A stretch of DNA of 64,000 bases from Spirosoma agri (GCF_010747415.1 NZ_JAAGNZ010000001.1:1178001-1242000); one strand, 5' to 3'; positions 44,281-55,956 are shown, counted from the first letter of the stretch. Made by a program: numbers and translations. Notes: generated from the sequence alone by a model not told the origin.

Positions 44281-45051
44281 TTACTGGTTAAGAAAAGACA
44301 TGAGCGCATCCACGAATTCCACTGGCTTTTCGGCCTGCACCCAGTGTCCGGCATCCTGAATGACCGCGAATGTAACATTCGGGAAAAGGCGCTCAATCAC
44401 CGGAATATCGTCGTCTTGGATATAAGGCGATTTGCTGCCCCGAATGAACAGCGTGGGTTCGTTGACAATCCGTGGATTTGTGAGTTCTTGGCCGATACCT
44501 TCTAGTTCGCGCTCGATGACCGGCAGGTTTAACCGCCACGCAAACTTGCCCTGTTCGTCCCGGTACAGGTTTTTGAGTAGAAACTGCCGAACCGTCAATA
44601 TGGGTTCGTAGGTACTCAACAGGGCGTCGGCCTCGTTGCGGCTTTTAAGACTGTCTAGGTCGATCGCGTTCAGACCACGTACCAGTTCGTCATGGTGAAC
44701 GGGATAAAATTTGGGTGCAATATCAACGATAACAAGTTTTTCGAACGTGCCCGGATAGGTCATCGCATACTGCATAACCGCTTTACCGCCCATCGAGTGA
44801 CCGACCAGAATGGGATTTTCTAGTTGATGATCGATTAGAAATTCGCGCAGATCGGACGCCATTGTCTGGTAATCGTGCTCATCGGCGCGGGGTGATTGGC
44901 CGTGGTTCCGTTGATCGAGGGCAAAAACGCGATAGCCCAGCGCAGCAATCGACTTGCTGTTGGTCAGCCAGTTGTCTGATGACCCAAAAACACCATGAAG
45001 AATGACAATTGCCGGACCGGTTTCGCCCGTTTGTCGGAAGAATAATTTCAT
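44281..45051 (-). CDS. Alpha/beta hydrolase (YbfF-like esterase)
   Basis: 256 residues from the ATG at 45051 (MKLFFRQTGETG). The catalytic Ser is in ILVGHSMGGKAVM (GHSMGG), with an oxyanion segment ILHGVFGSSDNW, acid in FIRGSKSPYIQDDD and the final His in DAGHWVQAEKP. Fits the YbfF esterase group, cytoplasmic, substrate unknown. It lies between selD and the RsmI-like gene. Confidence 0.85.
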   Translation of the reverse strand: MKLFFRQTGETGPAIVILHGVFGSSDNWLTNSKSIAALGYRVFALDQRNHGQSPRADEHDYQTMASDLREFLIDHQLENPILVGHSMGGKAVMQYAMTYPGTFEKLVIVDIAPKFYPVHHDELVRGLNAIDLDSLKSRNEADALLSTYEPILTVRQFLLKNLYRDEQGKFAWRLNLPVIERELEGIGQELTNPRIVNEPTLFIRGSKSPYIQDDDIPVIERLFPNVTFAVIQDAGHWVQAEKPVEFVDALMSFLNQ

Positions 45052-45126
45052 TGAATCAAATAGAGAAAGAGCGAAAAAAGGCAAGAGCTAAAAAATGGCT
45101 ATCGGTGTAGCGTGCTCGTTCACTCT

Positions 45127-46209
45127 TCAGTTTACATAAACTACTTTTTCCCGCTGGTTAACCAGTTCGCCAAAGGATTGGAGCGAGAAACCGTTTTCAC
45201 TGGCAACCCGCTCAAACTCGGCTGTACTGTTTGGCTCAACGGCAATGAGCAACCCGCCTGACGTTTGCGGATCAGCCAGAATATAGCGTTGATGTTCGGT
45301 CAATTTGGTGATCTTGTGCCCGTAACTATCCCAGTTTCGGACCGTACCGCCCGGAAAGCTTTTTTGAGCCAGATAATCGTCCACAAAGGGTAGGGTTGGC
45401 ACATCGGTAAACGAAATGACGGCACTTAATCCAGACCCTTCGGCCATTTCGGTAAGATGCCCCAACAAACCGAAGCCCGTAACATCAGTCAGCGCCTTGA
45501 CGTACGGCAACCTGCCCAAAACAGCCCCGAAGCTGTTCAACTTTGCCATTTGCGTAGGTGCCAGCGTGGCATGTTCGGGTTTCAGAATCCCTTTTTTCTG
45601 GGCCGTTGTCAGAATACCAACGCCAAGCGGTTTCGTCAGGTATAGCCGACACCCCTCGGTGGCCGTATTGTTCTGTTTAAGATGATCGATGCGAACCCGG
45701 CCCGTAACGGCAAGGCCAAAAATGGGTTCCGGCGAGTCGATACTATGACCACCCGCGAGCGGAATCCCCGCTTCCCGACAAATGGCACGAGACCCCTCAA
45801 GCACCTGACCCGCTACCTCGGGCGGCAGTTTGTCCAGTGGCCATCCCAGAATAGCAATAGCCATAATTGGCTCACCGCCCATGGCATATACATCACTGAT
45901 GGCATTGGCCGATGCGATCCGCCCAAAATCGAAGGCGTCGTCAACGATCGGCATAAAGAAATCGGTTGTGCTTATAATGGCTTCCCCATTGCCGAGGTCA
46001 AGAACGGCGGCATCGTCGCGGGAGTCATTGCCAACGAGAAGGGTTGGGTACTGTGGCTGGTCAATCGGTTGGTTGTCGACTCCCGTGCCGGGCCCAACTG
46101 TTCGACTGTGCAGAATCTGGTCCAGGATTTTGGGCGAAATCTTGCAGCCACAACCCGCACCGTGACTATACTGAGTGAGTTTAACAGGAATTGTTTCGGT
46201 TGGCGTCAT
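45127..46209 (-). CDS. selD: Selenide, water dikinase
   Basis: 360 residues. [11 protein letters not shown] places Cys20 and Lys23 at the known catalytic positions; Cys stands where some homologues carry selenocysteine. [15 protein letters not shown] and [19 protein letters not shown] are ATP/metal segments. It makes selenophosphate for selenocysteine tRNA or 2-selenouridine in tRNA. No selA, selB or mnmH (selU) is in the window, so which use applies is unknown. First gene of the minus-strand run. Confidence 0.92.
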   Translation of the reverse strand: MTPTETIPVKLTQYSHGAGCGCKISPKILDQILHSRTVGPGTGVDNQPIDQPQYPTLLVGNDSRDDAAVLDLGNGEAIISTTDFFMPIVDDAFDFGRIASANAISDVYAMGGEPIMAIAILGWPLDKLPPEVAGQVLEGSRAICREAGIPLAGGHSIDSPEPIFGLAVTGRVRIDHLKQNNTATEGCRLYLTKPLGVGILTTAQKKGILKPEHATLAPTQMAKLNSFGAVLGRLPYVKALTDVTGFGLLGHLTEMAEGSGLSAVISFTDVPTLPFVDDYLAQKSFPGGTVRNWDSYGHKITKLTEHQRYILADPQTSGGLLIAVEPNSTAEFERVASENGFSLQSFGELVNQREKVVYVN

Positions 46210-46536
46210 AACAAGACAAAACTAAGAGCGTGACCACCTAAAATCGGAAAATCTATCACTAATGACTACGACCATCGCTGTCGATTGGTTCCTATTTTCG
46301 GTAAAGCTATCTAAATGAAACTGTGGACTTAATAATATGTTAACAACCATTTATAGAATCTAACCGCATTCGAATAGGGTTATTTTTAGAATCTTGGTTA
46401 AAGTCCAGCAAATAGTGGTACTTTTTGAAGATGCCCTGCTTTACCAACTCAAAAAAAGTAGCATCTTTGTCATTAAATTAATGACCTATCTGACTGGATG
46501 AGTTGCTCACGACTACAAACTAAATCAATCAATTTT
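46210..46536. other. Divergent region upstream of the TonB receptor
   Basis: 327 bases between selD and the receptor. AAGATGC (46428-46434) and GCATCTT (46461-46467) form a 7-bp hairpin. TAGAATC occurs twice about 30 bases apart. CATCTTTG at 46462-46469 is one base off the -7 consensus. No gene seen. Confidence 0.4.
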
Positions 46537-49500
46537 ATGTCAAAAAAATTACTGCATTTTAGGGCGGCTTTTGTGCTAGTCAGCGGTATGCTGCTGTCTG
46601 TGCTTGGTGGGAGCGGAGCACTGGCGCAGGTTACGACCGCTGTTATTAATGGTCAGGTAAATGATGACAAAGGAGCGCCACTGCCGGGTGCTACAGTTGT
46701 AGCGATCCACGAACCCTCAGGTAGCCGGTACGGTACGACGACGAATGCTTCAGGACGGTATACAATCCCTGGTGTTCGGGTGGGTGGACCTTTTAAGATT
46801 ACCTCCACTTTTGTTGGTTTCAAGGATCAGGTTGTCGATGGTGTATTCACGAATCTGGGTACATCGTCAGACGTAAACTTCAAAATGACTGACAACAGTA
46901 CGCAGTTGTCAGAAATTGTTGTAACAAGCAACCGGAATGGAATTATCAGCTCAAACCGCACGGGTGCTGCTGCATCGTATGGTCGGGAAACGATCAATAC
47001 CGTTCCTACAATTGGCCGTACGATCAATGATGTTACCAAGTACAACGCCTATGGTAATGGTCAATCATTTGGTGGTCAGGATGCTCGCTTTAACAACATT
47101 ACCATTGATGGTGCTGTGTTCAACAACGGTTTTGGTCTAGGATCATCGGCCATTGCTGGTGGTCGGACAGGAACAACCGCTGTTTCGCTTGACGCTCTGG
47201 ACGAAATTCAGTTGAACGTAGCGCCTTATGACGTTCGTCAGACTGGTTTCTCGGGTGCTGGTATCAATGCCGTAACGCGTTCAGGAACGAACGACTTTTC
47301 GGGATCAGTCTATTATCTTTTTCAGAACAGCGATCTAGCTGGTAAAAAAGCGGATGGTAGAGATTTAGCACCCGTAACAATTAACAAAAACACATCTGGT
47401 TTCCGGTTAGGTGGGCCGATCATTAAAAACAAGTTGTTCTTCTTTGTGAACGTAGAGCAATTTAAAAGCAGTGTGCCTGCACTGGACTTCGTGGCTGACC
47501 GGGGAACAACGTCTGGGAACGTATCGCGTACAACGGCAGCTGATTTAGAGGATCTTAGTGCGTTTATGAAAACGAATTTCAATCGTGATCTAGGTGCTAT
47601 TGATAACTTCAATAATGAAATAAAAAGTACCAAAGGTCTGATTCGGCTTGATTATAACATCAATGACAAACACAAACTGTCAGTGCGTTATTCTCACCAT
47701 AATTCTCAGTCAGATCAGGCAATCAGCAATAGCAATAGTAGCAACACGGCTGGTAATGGTAACCGCACCGGCTATGCGTCTACGGGCTATTCTGGTAACC
47801 TGGCGCTTTCTCCACAGAACACAGGTTACAAGATTGCTGACAATACCCGCTCGATCGCTGCTGAATTGAACTCGACGTTTGGTGGCAAATTTGCCAATAA
47901 GCTGGTTGCCACTTATAACAAGCAAATTGAAGATAGAACCTATCGGACCGACGTATTCCCGACTATCGATATTCTGAAGGATGGAACGACGTATACCTCA
48001 ATTGGTTTTGACCCGTTTACGCCGAATAACAAACTGAATTATTCGACACTGAATATTACGGATAACTTTAGCTACTTCGCCGGTAAACACACGCTGACAT
48101 TAGGATTGTCTTACGAAAAGTACACGTCAAACAACGTGTTCTTCCCTGCGTCAAACGGTGTGTATGTGTATAACTCGATTGCCGATTTTAAGGCAGCCGC
48201 GCTTGCTTCAATAAGCAACCCAAATTCAACTACGTCGCCGGTTTCGGTAGCTCGCTACAATCTGCGTTACTCGCTAGTCGATGGTGGGGCAGAACCATTG
48301 CAAACATTGCACAGAAGTACGTACAGTGCCTATGTACAGGATGAGTTCCAAGTTAATCCCAGCTTTAAATTAACGGCTGGTGTTCGGGCAGATATTTTTG
48401 CCTATGACAACTCAACTGCTGCTGCTTTTACTAACGAGAAGGTCGCTAGTTTAAACTACAAAGATGAGAATGGGCTTGATTATAAAATCAACACCGGTGC
48501 CTTCCCCAAAGCTCGTTTACTAGTCTCTCCGCGTGTCGGTTTTAACTGGGATGTGAAGGGGGATAAGATGACGCAGATTCGTGGCGGTAGCGGTCTATTC
48601 GTATCGCGTATTCCTGAAGTATTAGTATCTAATCAACTAGGTAATAATGGTGTAAATACCGGCGTATTTAATATTCTGAACCAGAACATTCCATTTGTCA
48701 CTGATCCGAGTAGAATCCCCGCAGGAGTATTACCCGCAATCACTTCAAATGTTCAGAGTTTATCGGGGTATGCCGTTAATGCAACTGACCCTAACTTGAA
48801 ATACCCAACTGTTTGGAAAACAAATGTCGCTATCGACCAGCGGTTGCCTTGGGGATTGATTGGAACATTGGAAGTAATCTATAATAAAACCATTCAGGGC
48901 CTTCGCTATATTGATGCTAACCTGAAAGGACCTGACCGCCAGTTGACCGGCCCTGATACTCGGAGCCGATTCCCTGGATCGGGTTTGACCGGATCTGCTG
49001 TTAACGCAGCCCGCTACATTAACTCAACCAACACAAATGCTTTCGTTCTGAAAAACACAACGGAAGGTAGTGCTTATACATTCACAGCTAAACTTGAGAA
49101 GCCAGCTAATAATGGTTTTGGCGGAATGGTTGCTTATACCTATGGCTTGGCACGTGACTTAATGTCGGTAGGTAGCACGGTAGTTGGTAATACGCCCACG
49201 GTTGCTGGTCAGAATTATCTGACAACTTCGTATGGCGATAATGACCTGCGTCACCGGATCATTGGCTATTTGAATTATCGTCTCAATTACGGTGGCAAAT
49301 TTGGTGGTTCTACTACGTTTACACTCGGCGGTACCTCTACCAGTGGTTACAAACAATCATACTTGTATGGTAGTGATCTTAATGGTGATGGCCAGACGAA
49401 TGACCTGATCTTCGTTCCAAGAGCTGCGTCTGATTTGACATTTGCTACGCTTACGGTTGGCAGTGGAACTTCTGCTGTGACGTATACGCCGGACCAGCAA

Positions 49501-49923
49501 CAAGCTGCTTTCGAGGCCTACATTAATGGTAACGATTACCTGAAAACCCGTCGTGGGCAATACGCCGAGCGGAATGGTGGGTTTGCGCCCTGGTTGAGTC
49601 GTTTCGACTTCTCAGTTATTCAGGATTTTTATGTCAAAACAGGTGCTAAGGGAACAAGACATGCCATCCAGTTCCGGGCCGATATTCTTAACGTTGGTAA
49701 CTTGCTGAACAACAAATGGGGCGTAGGCTGGATTCCTACAACTGCTAACCCATTAGCGTTGGTAGGTGTTAATGCTGCTGGTTTGCCAAGCTATCGCCTT
49801 GCTACGCAAAATATCGTTGTTGATGGCAAAGCACAAACGATCCTATTGAGAGATTCATTCGTTAAAAGTGTAACGATTGATAACGTTTGGCAGGCTCAGC
49901 TTGGCGTTCGTTACTCATTCTAA
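46537..49923 (+). CDS. Oar-like TonB-dependent outer-membrane receptor
   Basis: 1128 residues from the ATG at 46537, which opens a signal peptide (about 1-30, ending GALAQ). A carboxypeptidase-regulatory-like domain (about 32-115, [16 protein letters not shown]) precedes a plug domain ([14 protein letters not shown]) and a long beta-barrel ending LGVRYSF with the terminal Phe expected for outer-membrane proteins. This is the Oar/OmpA-like class of receptor, not a SusC, and no susD follows. Substrate is unknown. It has its own terminator and is probably well expressed. Confidence 0.9.
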   Translation: MSKKLLHFRAAFVLVSGMLLSVLGGSGALAQVTTAVINGQVNDDKGAPLPGATVVAIHEPSGSRYGTTTNASGRYTIPGVRVGGPFKITSTFVGFKDQVVDGVFTNLGTSSDVNFKMTDNSTQLSEIVVTSNRNGIISSNRTGAAASYGRETINTVPTIGRTINDVTKYNAYGNGQSFGGQDARFNNITIDGAVFNNGFGLGSSAIAGGRTGTTAVSLDALDEIQLNVAPYDVRQTGFSGAGINAVTRSGTNDFSGSVYYLFQNSDLAGKKADGRDLAPVTINKNTSGFRLGGPIIKNKLFFFVNVEQFKSSVPALDFVADRGTTSGNVSRTTAADLEDLSAFMKTNFNRDLGAIDNFNNEIKSTKGLIRLDYNINDKHKLSVRYSHHNSQSDQAISNSNSSNTAGNGNRTGYASTGYSGNLALSPQNTGYKIADNTRSIAAELNSTFGGKFANKLVATYNKQIEDRTYRTDVFPTIDILKDGTTYTSIGFDPFTPNNKLNYSTLNITDNFSYFAGKHTLTLGLSYEKYTSNNVFFPASNGVYVYNSIADFKAAALASISNPNSTTSPVSVARYNLRYSLVDGGAEPLQTLHRSTYSAYVQDEFQVNPSFKLTAGVRADIFAYDNSTAAAFTNEKVASLNYKDENGLDYKINTGAFPKARLLVSPRVGFNWDVKGDKMTQIRGGSGLFVSRIPEVLVSNQLGNNGVNTGVFNILNQNIPFVTDPSRIPAGVLPAITSNVQSLSGYAVNATDPNLKYPTVWKTNVAIDQRLPWGLIGTLEVIYNKTIQGLRYIDANLKGPDRQLTGPDTRSRFPGSGLTGSAVNAARYINSTNTNAFVLKNTTEGSAYTFTAKLEKPANNGFGGMVAYTYGLARDLMSVGSTVVGNTPTVAGQNYLTTSYGDNDLRHRIIGYLNYRLNYGGKFGGSTTFTLGGTSTSGYKQSYLYGSDLNGDGQTNDLIFVPRAASDLTFATLTVGSGTSAVTYTPDQQQAAFEAYINGNDYLKTRRGQYAERNGGFAPWLSRFDFSVIQDFYVKTGAKGTRHAIQFRADILNVGNLLNNKWGVGWIPTTANPLALVGVNAAGLPSYRLATQNIVVDGKAQTILLRDSFVKSVTIDNVWQAQLGVRYSF

Positions 49924-49942
49924 TAAGATTGATCAAGTGATC

Positions 49943-49980
49943 GAAAATCCCCCGCACAGCAATTGTGACGGGGGATTTTC
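49943..49980 (+). terminator. Terminator of the TonB receptor
   Basis: GAAAATCCCCCG (49943-49954) pairs with CGGGGGATTTTC (49969-49980), with a short further stem CAC/GTG toward the loop. Confidence 0.85.
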
Positions 49981-50076
49981 AGTTTTCGACCAGATGAGAA
50001 GTATGGCGGGTGAGGGTAACTCATCGTCATCGCCCACATCGATTGATGTAGACAAGGCAACAACAATCTAGTTATT

Positions 50077-50940
50077 ATGAAGCTGTATTCTTTTCTTTTG
50101 CTTCTCGTGCTCATGGCCATTGAGTCGTCTGCGCAGGCTGTCAATCGGTTTCAGGATGAGAAGGCGATTGACGCTTTCTTTACCTATCAGCCTGGACGAA
50201 AGCGACCTTATATCCTGGCGCATCGGGGTGGCCCCGGACCAGCAGATACGGAGAACGCCATCCCGACGTTCCAAAAAATTGCCCGTGTTCTGCCCGATGC
50301 TATTCTGGAGATGGACGTACGCATGACGCGGGACAGTAACTTTGTGTTGCTACACGATGCAACCTTAGATCGCGAATCGAATGCGGTCGGCGCAGTGGCT
50401 GATTGGTCGTTGAGCGATTTGAAAAAGGTTCGGTTAAAGACAGTCGCCGGTCAACTGACGGATCAACAAATGCCGACCTTTGCCGATGTACTGGCCTGGA
50501 ATCAGAACCGGTATGTGCTGGCGCTCGATGTGAAACCCGGAACCGATCCCGTTCGTGTGATGAAGGAGGTACAAAATTACAACGCGCAACATTCGGTATT
50601 CGTTATTTGTTATTCGCTGGCCGATGCGCAGCGGGTGCGGGCTAGCTTTCCTACTCTCTGGCTGGCCGTGGGCGTTAATGGCATAGGTGATCTGGAGCGT
50701 TTGGAAACGAGTAATCTCGCTACGCGCCTGATCGCGCTAACCCCGCAGAAACTCCAGCCCGCGTCTTTTTACGACCGCTTGCACAAGCTTGGTATTCTCA
50801 GCTCCGTTGGCACATATGGGCCGAATCAACTGGACGAAAAGCCGCTCCCGGAAGCTACAGCTGGTTATCGTGAATTGTTGCGACTGGGCGGTGATATCAT
50901 TACCACAGACCGTCCTCAGGAGGTATCCAGTCTATTTTAG
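50077..50940 (+). CDS. Secreted glycerophosphodiester phosphodiesterase
   Basis: 287 residues with a signal peptide (1-20). GDPD family: His49 in ILAHRGGPGPADTENA, the EMDVRMTRDSNFVLLHD segment with acidic metal ligands and His at about 91. LALDVKPGT and GVNGIGDLE follow in the barrel. It cleaves glycerophosphodiesters to glycerol-3-phosphate outside the cytoplasm. It is convergent with a patatin-like lipase gene 24 bases away, which is consistent with a lipid or phosphate-scavenging theme. Confidence 0.9.
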   Translation: MKLYSFLLLLVLMAIESSAQAVNRFQDEKAIDAFFTYQPGRKRPYILAHRGGPGPADTENAIPTFQKIARVLPDAILEMDVRMTRDSNFVLLHDATLDRESNAVGAVADWSLSDLKKVRLKTVAGQLTDQQMPTFADVLAWNQNRYVLALDVKPGTDPVRVMKEVQNYNAQHSVFVICYSLADAQRVRASFPTLWLAVGVNGIGDLERLETSNLATRLIALTPQKLQPASFYDRLHKLGILSSVGTYGPNQLDEKPLPEATAGYRELLRLGGDIITTDRPQEVSSLF

Positions 50941-50964
50941 ACCTTGGCGGGTTGGCATTGAATC

Positions 50965-51930
50965 TTACCGTTGCGCTTTCATTACATCCGTTCCTGCCTG
51001 ATAGCCCGAAACAATCATCCGGCCAATATCGTCGGAGGTGAATTTCATCAGGTTCAGGGACAGAGGCTCCGTTGGGCGAATGATCGTTAACGTAAGATCG
51101 CGACCATGGAGGTGTTCCCGCTCGGCGAAACGCTCGGCCCAGGCAATGTCATTGTTGACCAACTGATTGACCGTAATGTCTTTAACGCGGTCCATCAGGT
51201 TCAGTAAATTCCGGTAGTTGAATTTTTCGTTGTAAATCTTGCGGGAGTGACAGGCGACGCAGGCAATTTCGGTCGCTCCGTCTTCGATCGCAACGCGTAG
51301 GGGAGCTACCTCCCGCAGACCGCCATCCAAAAATGCCTTCCGGTGATCGCCCCCAATCTGCACGGCAGGCATCAGAAAGGGCAGGGAACTGCTGGCGTAA
51401 ACGTATTCGAGAAAGTCGGGGTCCTGCGCATCGGCGTAGCGCATATCGCCTTCGATGATGTCCACGGCACCCACTTTTATGCGCAACGGCCCCTTCCGGA
51501 TGGCTTCCAGATCGACGTGATTACGAATCAGGTTTTTGATCGGAGAGTTGTCAAGCAAACCGTCAAACCGCCGAATAAGCGTGTTGTAACCCAGTCGAAA
51601 CCGCGACCGGATAAACGCGACATCATCGGGTTTGGTAATGTTCCGAATCCAGAATTCAATCAAAAATTTGCCAACTTTCTCCCAATCGATTTTGCCGCTC
51701 TCTGCATACTGACGGGCTGTTTCGTTGGCAATGAATGTGGCGTTGAGGCTACCAACCGAAATACCATAGAGCTGATCTGGCACAAATCCCGATTCGAAAA
51801 GAGCCATTACGGCCCCAGCCTGAAAAGCACCTTTCAGAGAACCACCGCCCAGGACAAGGGCTTTCGTGGACCTTCTCTCGGACGAAACTGCTGTGGGGTG
51901 AGGAACGGGAGGGACCGGATTATTGATCAT
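50965..51930 (-). CDS. Patatin-like phospholipase
   Basis: 321 residues, no signal peptide. Oxyanion loop LVLGGGSLKGAFQAG, nucleophile Ser58 in GISVGS and the dyad Asp in FLDGGLREVAP show a complete patatin catalytic site. Cytoplasmic or peripheral acyl hydrolase for phospholipids; substrate unknown. Confidence 0.88.
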   Translation of the reverse strand: MINNPVPPVPHPTAVSSERRSTKALVLGGGSLKGAFQAGAVMALFESGFVPDQLYGISVGSLNATFIANETARQYAESGKIDWEKVGKFLIEFWIRNITKPDDVAFIRSRFRLGYNTLIRRFDGLLDNSPIKNLIRNHVDLEAIRKGPLRIKVGAVDIIEGDMRYADAQDPDFLEYVYASSSLPFLMPAVQIGGDHRKAFLDGGLREVAPLRVAIEDGATEIACVACHSRKIYNEKFNYRNLLNLMDRVKDITVNQLVNNDIAWAERFAEREHLHGRDLTLTIIRPTEPLSLNLMKFTSDDIGRMIVSGYQAGTDVMKAQR

Positions 51931-52009
51931 GAACGACGCAGAAAAGTAAGATAGACGACGGTAAATTGACAGTTTATTGCGTAAGAAACAAAGGGAAAGC
52001 GATTATAAA

Positions 52010-52156
52010 ATGGCGTTCTGGTTCATTGGTTTTCTAAGCGGCTTTTTCGGCGTCTGCGCTTTCCTTGCTATACTTGCCGAAAATTTAGCCAGTTGCGGGT
52101 TGTCGATGGCCGTTTATTCGCAGTTCGTAGCACATAATCGTTCATTCTGCTGTTAA
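52010..52156 (+). CDS. Possible small membrane peptide
   Basis: A 48-residue frame from ATG to TAA (begins MAFWFIGFLSGFFGVCAFLAIL) in the 276-base gap before the polyprenyl synthase. It has one hydrophobic helix. No homologue is recalled and the support is only an open frame with a plausible membrane span. Confidence 0.22.
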   Translation: MAFWFIGFLSGFFGVCAFLAILAENLASCGLSMAVYSQFVAHNRSFCC

Positions 52157-52206
52157 TGTGGTATAAACGAATGTGCACTACTGACCATTGACCACCTCAC
52201 TTCACT

Positions 52207-53181
52207 ATGTCTCTTTCTGTCGCTGATATACAAGCCCCGATTGCTGCCGAAATGGAATTGTTCGAGCAGAAATTTCGGGGGCAAATGAAAAGCGACGTCA
52301 TGTTACTCGACCAGATCATGAACTACATCGTGAAACGGAAGGGTAAACAACTCCGCCCCATGTTTGTGTTTCTGATGGCGGGCGTCTGCGGTCAAATTAC
52401 AGAAGCCACGTATCGGGGCGCATCGCTGATTGAGCTACTGCATACGGCCACGCTTGTCCACGATGATGTGGTGGACGATTCAAATTACCGGCGTGGTTTT
52501 TTTTCGGTGAATGCGCTTTGGAAGAATAAGGTAGCCGTTCTGGTTGGTGATTACCTGCTGTCTCGTGGCCTGTTGCTATCGGTCGATAACGGCGACTTCG
52601 AACTGCTCCAGATCGTCTCGAAAGCCGTTCGGGAAATCAGTGAAGGTGAATTATTGCAGCTTTACAAAGCCCGTCGACTGGACATTACCGAGGCCATCTA
52701 CTACGAAATCATCCGTCAGAAAACGGCTTCGCTGATCGCTGCCTGCTGTGCGGTCGGCGCGCGGTCAGCGGGTGTTGATCCATCAACTGTCGAACGAGCC
52801 CGTAACTTTGGGGAGAAAGTAGGCATCGCTTTCCAGATAAAAGACGACCTTTTTGACTACGGTACTGCCGAAGTCGGTAAACCGCTTGGTATCGACATCA
52901 AAGAGAAAAAGATGACGTTGCCGCTTATCTACGCGCTCAATAATGCGGGTTTTCTGGAAAAACGCCGGATCATCAATATCGTTAAAAATGAGAGCGAGAA
53001 CCCGAAAAAGGTCAACGAAGTAATCGCCTTTGTTAAGAATTCAGGCGGTATCGAATACGCGACCGAGTCGATGAACCGGTACGTCGTTGAAGCCCGGCTC
53101 CTGCTGGATTCGTTCCCCGAATCGCCTTACCGGCAGTCGTTGTATCAACTTGTTCAATATACCATTGAGCGCAGCAAGTAA
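52207..53181 (+). CDS. Polyprenyl (octaprenyl-type) diphosphate synthase
   Basis: 324 residues with both aspartate-rich motifs, DDVVDDS (about 87-93) and KDDLFDYG (about 214-221), plus GKQLRPM near the N-terminus for isopentenyl-diphosphate binding. This long-chain trans-prenyl transferase makes the side chain of menaquinone or ubiquinone. The product chain length cannot be fixed by eye. Confidence 0.9.
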   Translation: MSLSVADIQAPIAAEMELFEQKFRGQMKSDVMLLDQIMNYIVKRKGKQLRPMFVFLMAGVCGQITEATYRGASLIELLHTATLVHDDVVDDSNYRRGFFSVNALWKNKVAVLVGDYLLSRGLLLSVDNGDFELLQIVSKAVREISEGELLQLYKARRLDITEAIYYEIIRQKTASLIAACCAVGARSAGVDPSTVERARNFGEKVGIAFQIKDDLFDYGTAEVGKPLGIDIKEKKMTLPLIYALNNAGFLEKRRIINIVKNESENPKKVNEVIAFVKNSGGIEYATESMNRYVVEARLLLDSFPESPYRQSLYQLVQYTIERSK

Positions 53182-53283
53182 CCCGCCAGATATGCGCTGG
53201 CAGATTCAAGCAACCAGATGCTGACTTGTGAACGTACGCAACATAGGTAGACCGTTCAATATCCAACACCTGATCATTAAAAG

Positions 53284-54072
53284 TTAGCGTCCCGCATCTA
53301 TTTTAGTGGTTTTCTGCTTGAACAGCCGGTGAAAGTCGGGGCTTTCCGTTTTCATCCACTTGTCCCAGAAAGTAAAATAAAGGCCGTAGTTAAATCTGAA
53401 CTGCGAGTGATGGAGCCCGTGATGCGTAGCTCCGATAAGCCAGCGTCCCAGCCAGTGCCTGTCGAAATCGCGGGGATAAATTTCTGTGTTGAGGTGGTTG
53501 ATCGCGCTCGAAATGGTCATAATCGTCAGGATTATCCCCACTGCCGAAATATGCAGTGGCAGCACAAACAAGAGCGCTGGAATGACAATAGCCTGTAATG
53601 TACTTTCGGTCGGGTGAAATGAGAACGCTGTCCAGGGCGACGTGGTAATACTGTCGTGGTGCGTTTTATGTACCCACCGATACACACTTGGTTTGTGCAT
53701 CCAGCGGTGGAGCCAATAATAATAGGTCTCATGCGCAAACAGGACCAGCGAAATACTGATCGGATACCAGATCAGTGGATATGCCTTGATGTTCGTATAA
53801 ATCAGTGTATGGCCTTCCTGATAGGCCAGAATCACACCCAGGGCAATCGCGGTAAAAATCAGTGAGGTCACGATCGACCAGCCGATCTCCCGCCAGTCCT
53901 GGCCAGGCTTACGGGGGCGGGTCTGCACCGCCCGATGCGCAAATTGGTCCTTCATAGAGACGCTGAACAGCCACCAGAAGCCCAGCGAAAAGAGGACATA
54001 ACGCCCGAAAACGGCAAGAAAAAAGAACAAGGCTGTCAGCCAGAACGAAGTTGGCCCGGTAATATAAATCAT
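53284..54072 (-). CDS. Sterol desaturase/fatty acid hydroxylase family protein
   Basis: 262 residues with four or five membrane helices and the di-iron histidine clusters HETYYYWLHRWMH, HKTHHDS and HHGLHHSQ. These proteins hydroxylate or desaturate lipids using O2. In Bacteroidetes relatives act on carotenoids, hopanoids or fatty acids; the substrate here is unknown. Confidence 0.87.
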   Translation of the reverse strand: MIYITGPTSFWLTALFFFLAVFGRYVLFSLGFWWLFSVSMKDQFAHRAVQTRPRKPGQDWREIGWSIVTSLIFTAIALGVILAYQEGHTLIYTNIKAYPLIWYPISISLVLFAHETYYYWLHRWMHKPSVYRWVHKTHHDSITTSPWTAFSFHPTESTLQAIVIPALLFVLPLHISAVGIILTIMTISSAINHLNTEIYPRDFDRHWLGRWLIGATHHGLHHSQFRFNYGLYFTFWDKWMKTESPDFHRLFKQKTTKIDAGR

Positions 54073-54273
54073 GACTGCATTTGCGGCCGAATAGTCCGCG
54101 CTAAGGTCAACTGAATTGATAGACTAATGTTGAGAAATAGGTTTTTTCGACAAGGTTTTGGCTGCCAATGCGTCTAGCCACTCTTCATAATCGCTTCATC
54201 CGGGCCGTTGGTCTGCCTCCTTATTTGTTCGTACATTTGTGAAACGTGTAACGAATCAATCAATAACGGCTTC

Positions 54274-55956
54274 ATGCGCCTATATTCTCCTGTTCTGCTG
54301 TTGTTGCTGGTCGCTACAACCGCCTTCGCCCAAACCAAAAAAACAACCCCAGGGGCATCGCCCGCATCTCGTCAGGTGGTAACGGGTCAGCCACTGGCCC
54401 GGCCAAAACTCGTGGTTGGTATTGTGGTCGATCAGATGCGTTATGACTACTTGTACAGGTATTACGATAAATATACGACTGGCGGATTTCGGCGGATGAT
54501 GGACGGGGGGTTCAACGCCCGAAACAACCATTACCATTACGCGGCTACCTACACCGGTCCCGGTCATGCGGCCATTTATACTGGATCGGCCCCTGCTTTA
54601 AACGGTATTGTGGGTAACGATTTTTACGAGCGCAACGTTGGCCGGTTGATGTATTGTGCCGAAGATACAACGGTGACTACGGTTGGCAATACGGGAACTG
54701 CCGGTAAAATGTCTCCTCGCAATCTGCTGGTTACAACCATTGGCGACCAGCTCAAACTGGCAACCGACGGACGGGCGAAAGTCGTTGGCATTGCTTTGAA
54801 AGATCGGGGGGCTATTCTACCAGCCGGTCATGCGGCTACTGGCGCTTACTGGTTTGACTCGAAAGACGGCAATTTTATTAGCAGTACGTTCTATCAGAAG
54901 GAATTGCCCCAGTGGGTTCAGGAGTTCAACAATCGTAAGCTGCCTGAGCAGTTCATCAGCCAGAAATGGGAGCCAACACTCGCCATGGATCAATATGCGG
55001 AAAGCACGATCGATGATGAACCGTATGAATCGATATTGGCGGGCGAGACGAAATCCATTTTTCCGCATACCTTCAACGCGATGCAGGCGGGTGGCAGTAA
55101 GTACGAGCCGCTGAGAACTAGTCCTTTTGGTGATCAGATCACGAAAGAATTCGCATTAGCGGCCATCAAAGGTGAACAACTGGGGCAGCGTGGCATAACC
55201 GATATGCTGTGTTTGAGTTTCTCGTCGCCGGATTACATTGGCCATGCTTTCGGTACGCATGCTATTGAAACCGAAGACAACTACCTTCGGCTGGATCGGC
55301 AGCTGGCCGACATTTTTACGCAGCTCGACGCCACAGTGGGCAAGGGGCAGTGGGTGGCATTCCTATCCGCCGACCACGGGGTTGTCGATGCCCCCGGCTT
55401 TTTACAGCAATACCGGATTCCAGCTGGTTTCAAAAGTTACGGTGAAATTGGTGAGGTCGTGAAAACCGCGCTTGAGAAGGCTTACGGTCCGGGGCAATGG
55501 ATGCTGTCGTACATCAACCAGCAGATCTATCTGAACCATGACTTACTGATCGAGAAGAAAATCACGATCAAGGAGGTGTATGAATACCTGAGCACCGTGT
55601 TGTTGAAACAGAAGGCAATCGTCAATGTCGTTAATTTGCACAACCTGGGTGCTGAAGCACTACCGCTGCTTCAGGAGAACCTGTTTCGCAATGTGTATCA
55701 TCCTAATCGGAGCGGGGATATCTACGTCATGCAGCCACCGGGCTGGCTGGAAGGTCGTTCGAAGGGCACTACCCACGGAACCACCTACGCCTATGATACA
55801 CATGTTCCGTTCCTGCTTTATGGTTGGGGTGTCCGGCCTGGTCAGACATTCCGCCGGACACACATACACGACATTGCCCCTACGATCACGGCACTGCTCA
55901 GCATCCTGGAACCAAGCGGCTGCATCGGCAATCCGGTAGAGGAAGCGATCAAGTAA
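54274..55956 (+). CDS. pafA: PafA-like alkaline phosphatase
   Basis: 560 residues from the ATG at 54274, which opens the signal peptide (MRLYSPVLLLLLVATTAFAQ, split by position). GIVVDQMRYDYL carries the first metal Asp, TYTGPGHAAIYTGSAP the Thr nucleophile region, FLSADHGVVDAPGF the distal metal site and THGTTYAYDTHVPFLL the last His. This matches the phosphate-irrepressible periplasmic phosphatase PafA of flavobacteria. It removes phosphate from monoesters. Confidence 0.88.
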   Translation: MRLYSPVLLLLLVATTAFAQTKKTTPGASPASRQVVTGQPLARPKLVVGIVVDQMRYDYLYRYYDKYTTGGFRRMMDGGFNARNNHYHYAATYTGPGHAAIYTGSAPALNGIVGNDFYERNVGRLMYCAEDTTVTTVGNTGTAGKMSPRNLLVTTIGDQLKLATDGRAKVVGIALKDRGAILPAGHAATGAYWFDSKDGNFISSTFYQKELPQWVQEFNNRKLPEQFISQKWEPTLAMDQYAESTIDDEPYESILAGETKSIFPHTFNAMQAGGSKYEPLRTSPFGDQITKEFALAAIKGEQLGQRGITDMLCLSFSSPDYIGHAFGTHAIETEDNYLRLDRQLADIFTQLDATVGKGQWVAFLSADHGVVDAPGFLQQYRIPAGFKSYGEIGEVVKTALEKAYGPGQWMLSYINQQIYLNHDLLIEKKITIKEVYEYLSTVLLKQKAIVNVVNLHNLGAEALPLLQENLFRNVYHPNRSGDIYVMQPPGWLEGRSKGTTHGTTYAYDTHVPFLLYGWGVRPGQTFRRTHIHDIAPTITALLSILEPSGCIGNPVEEAIK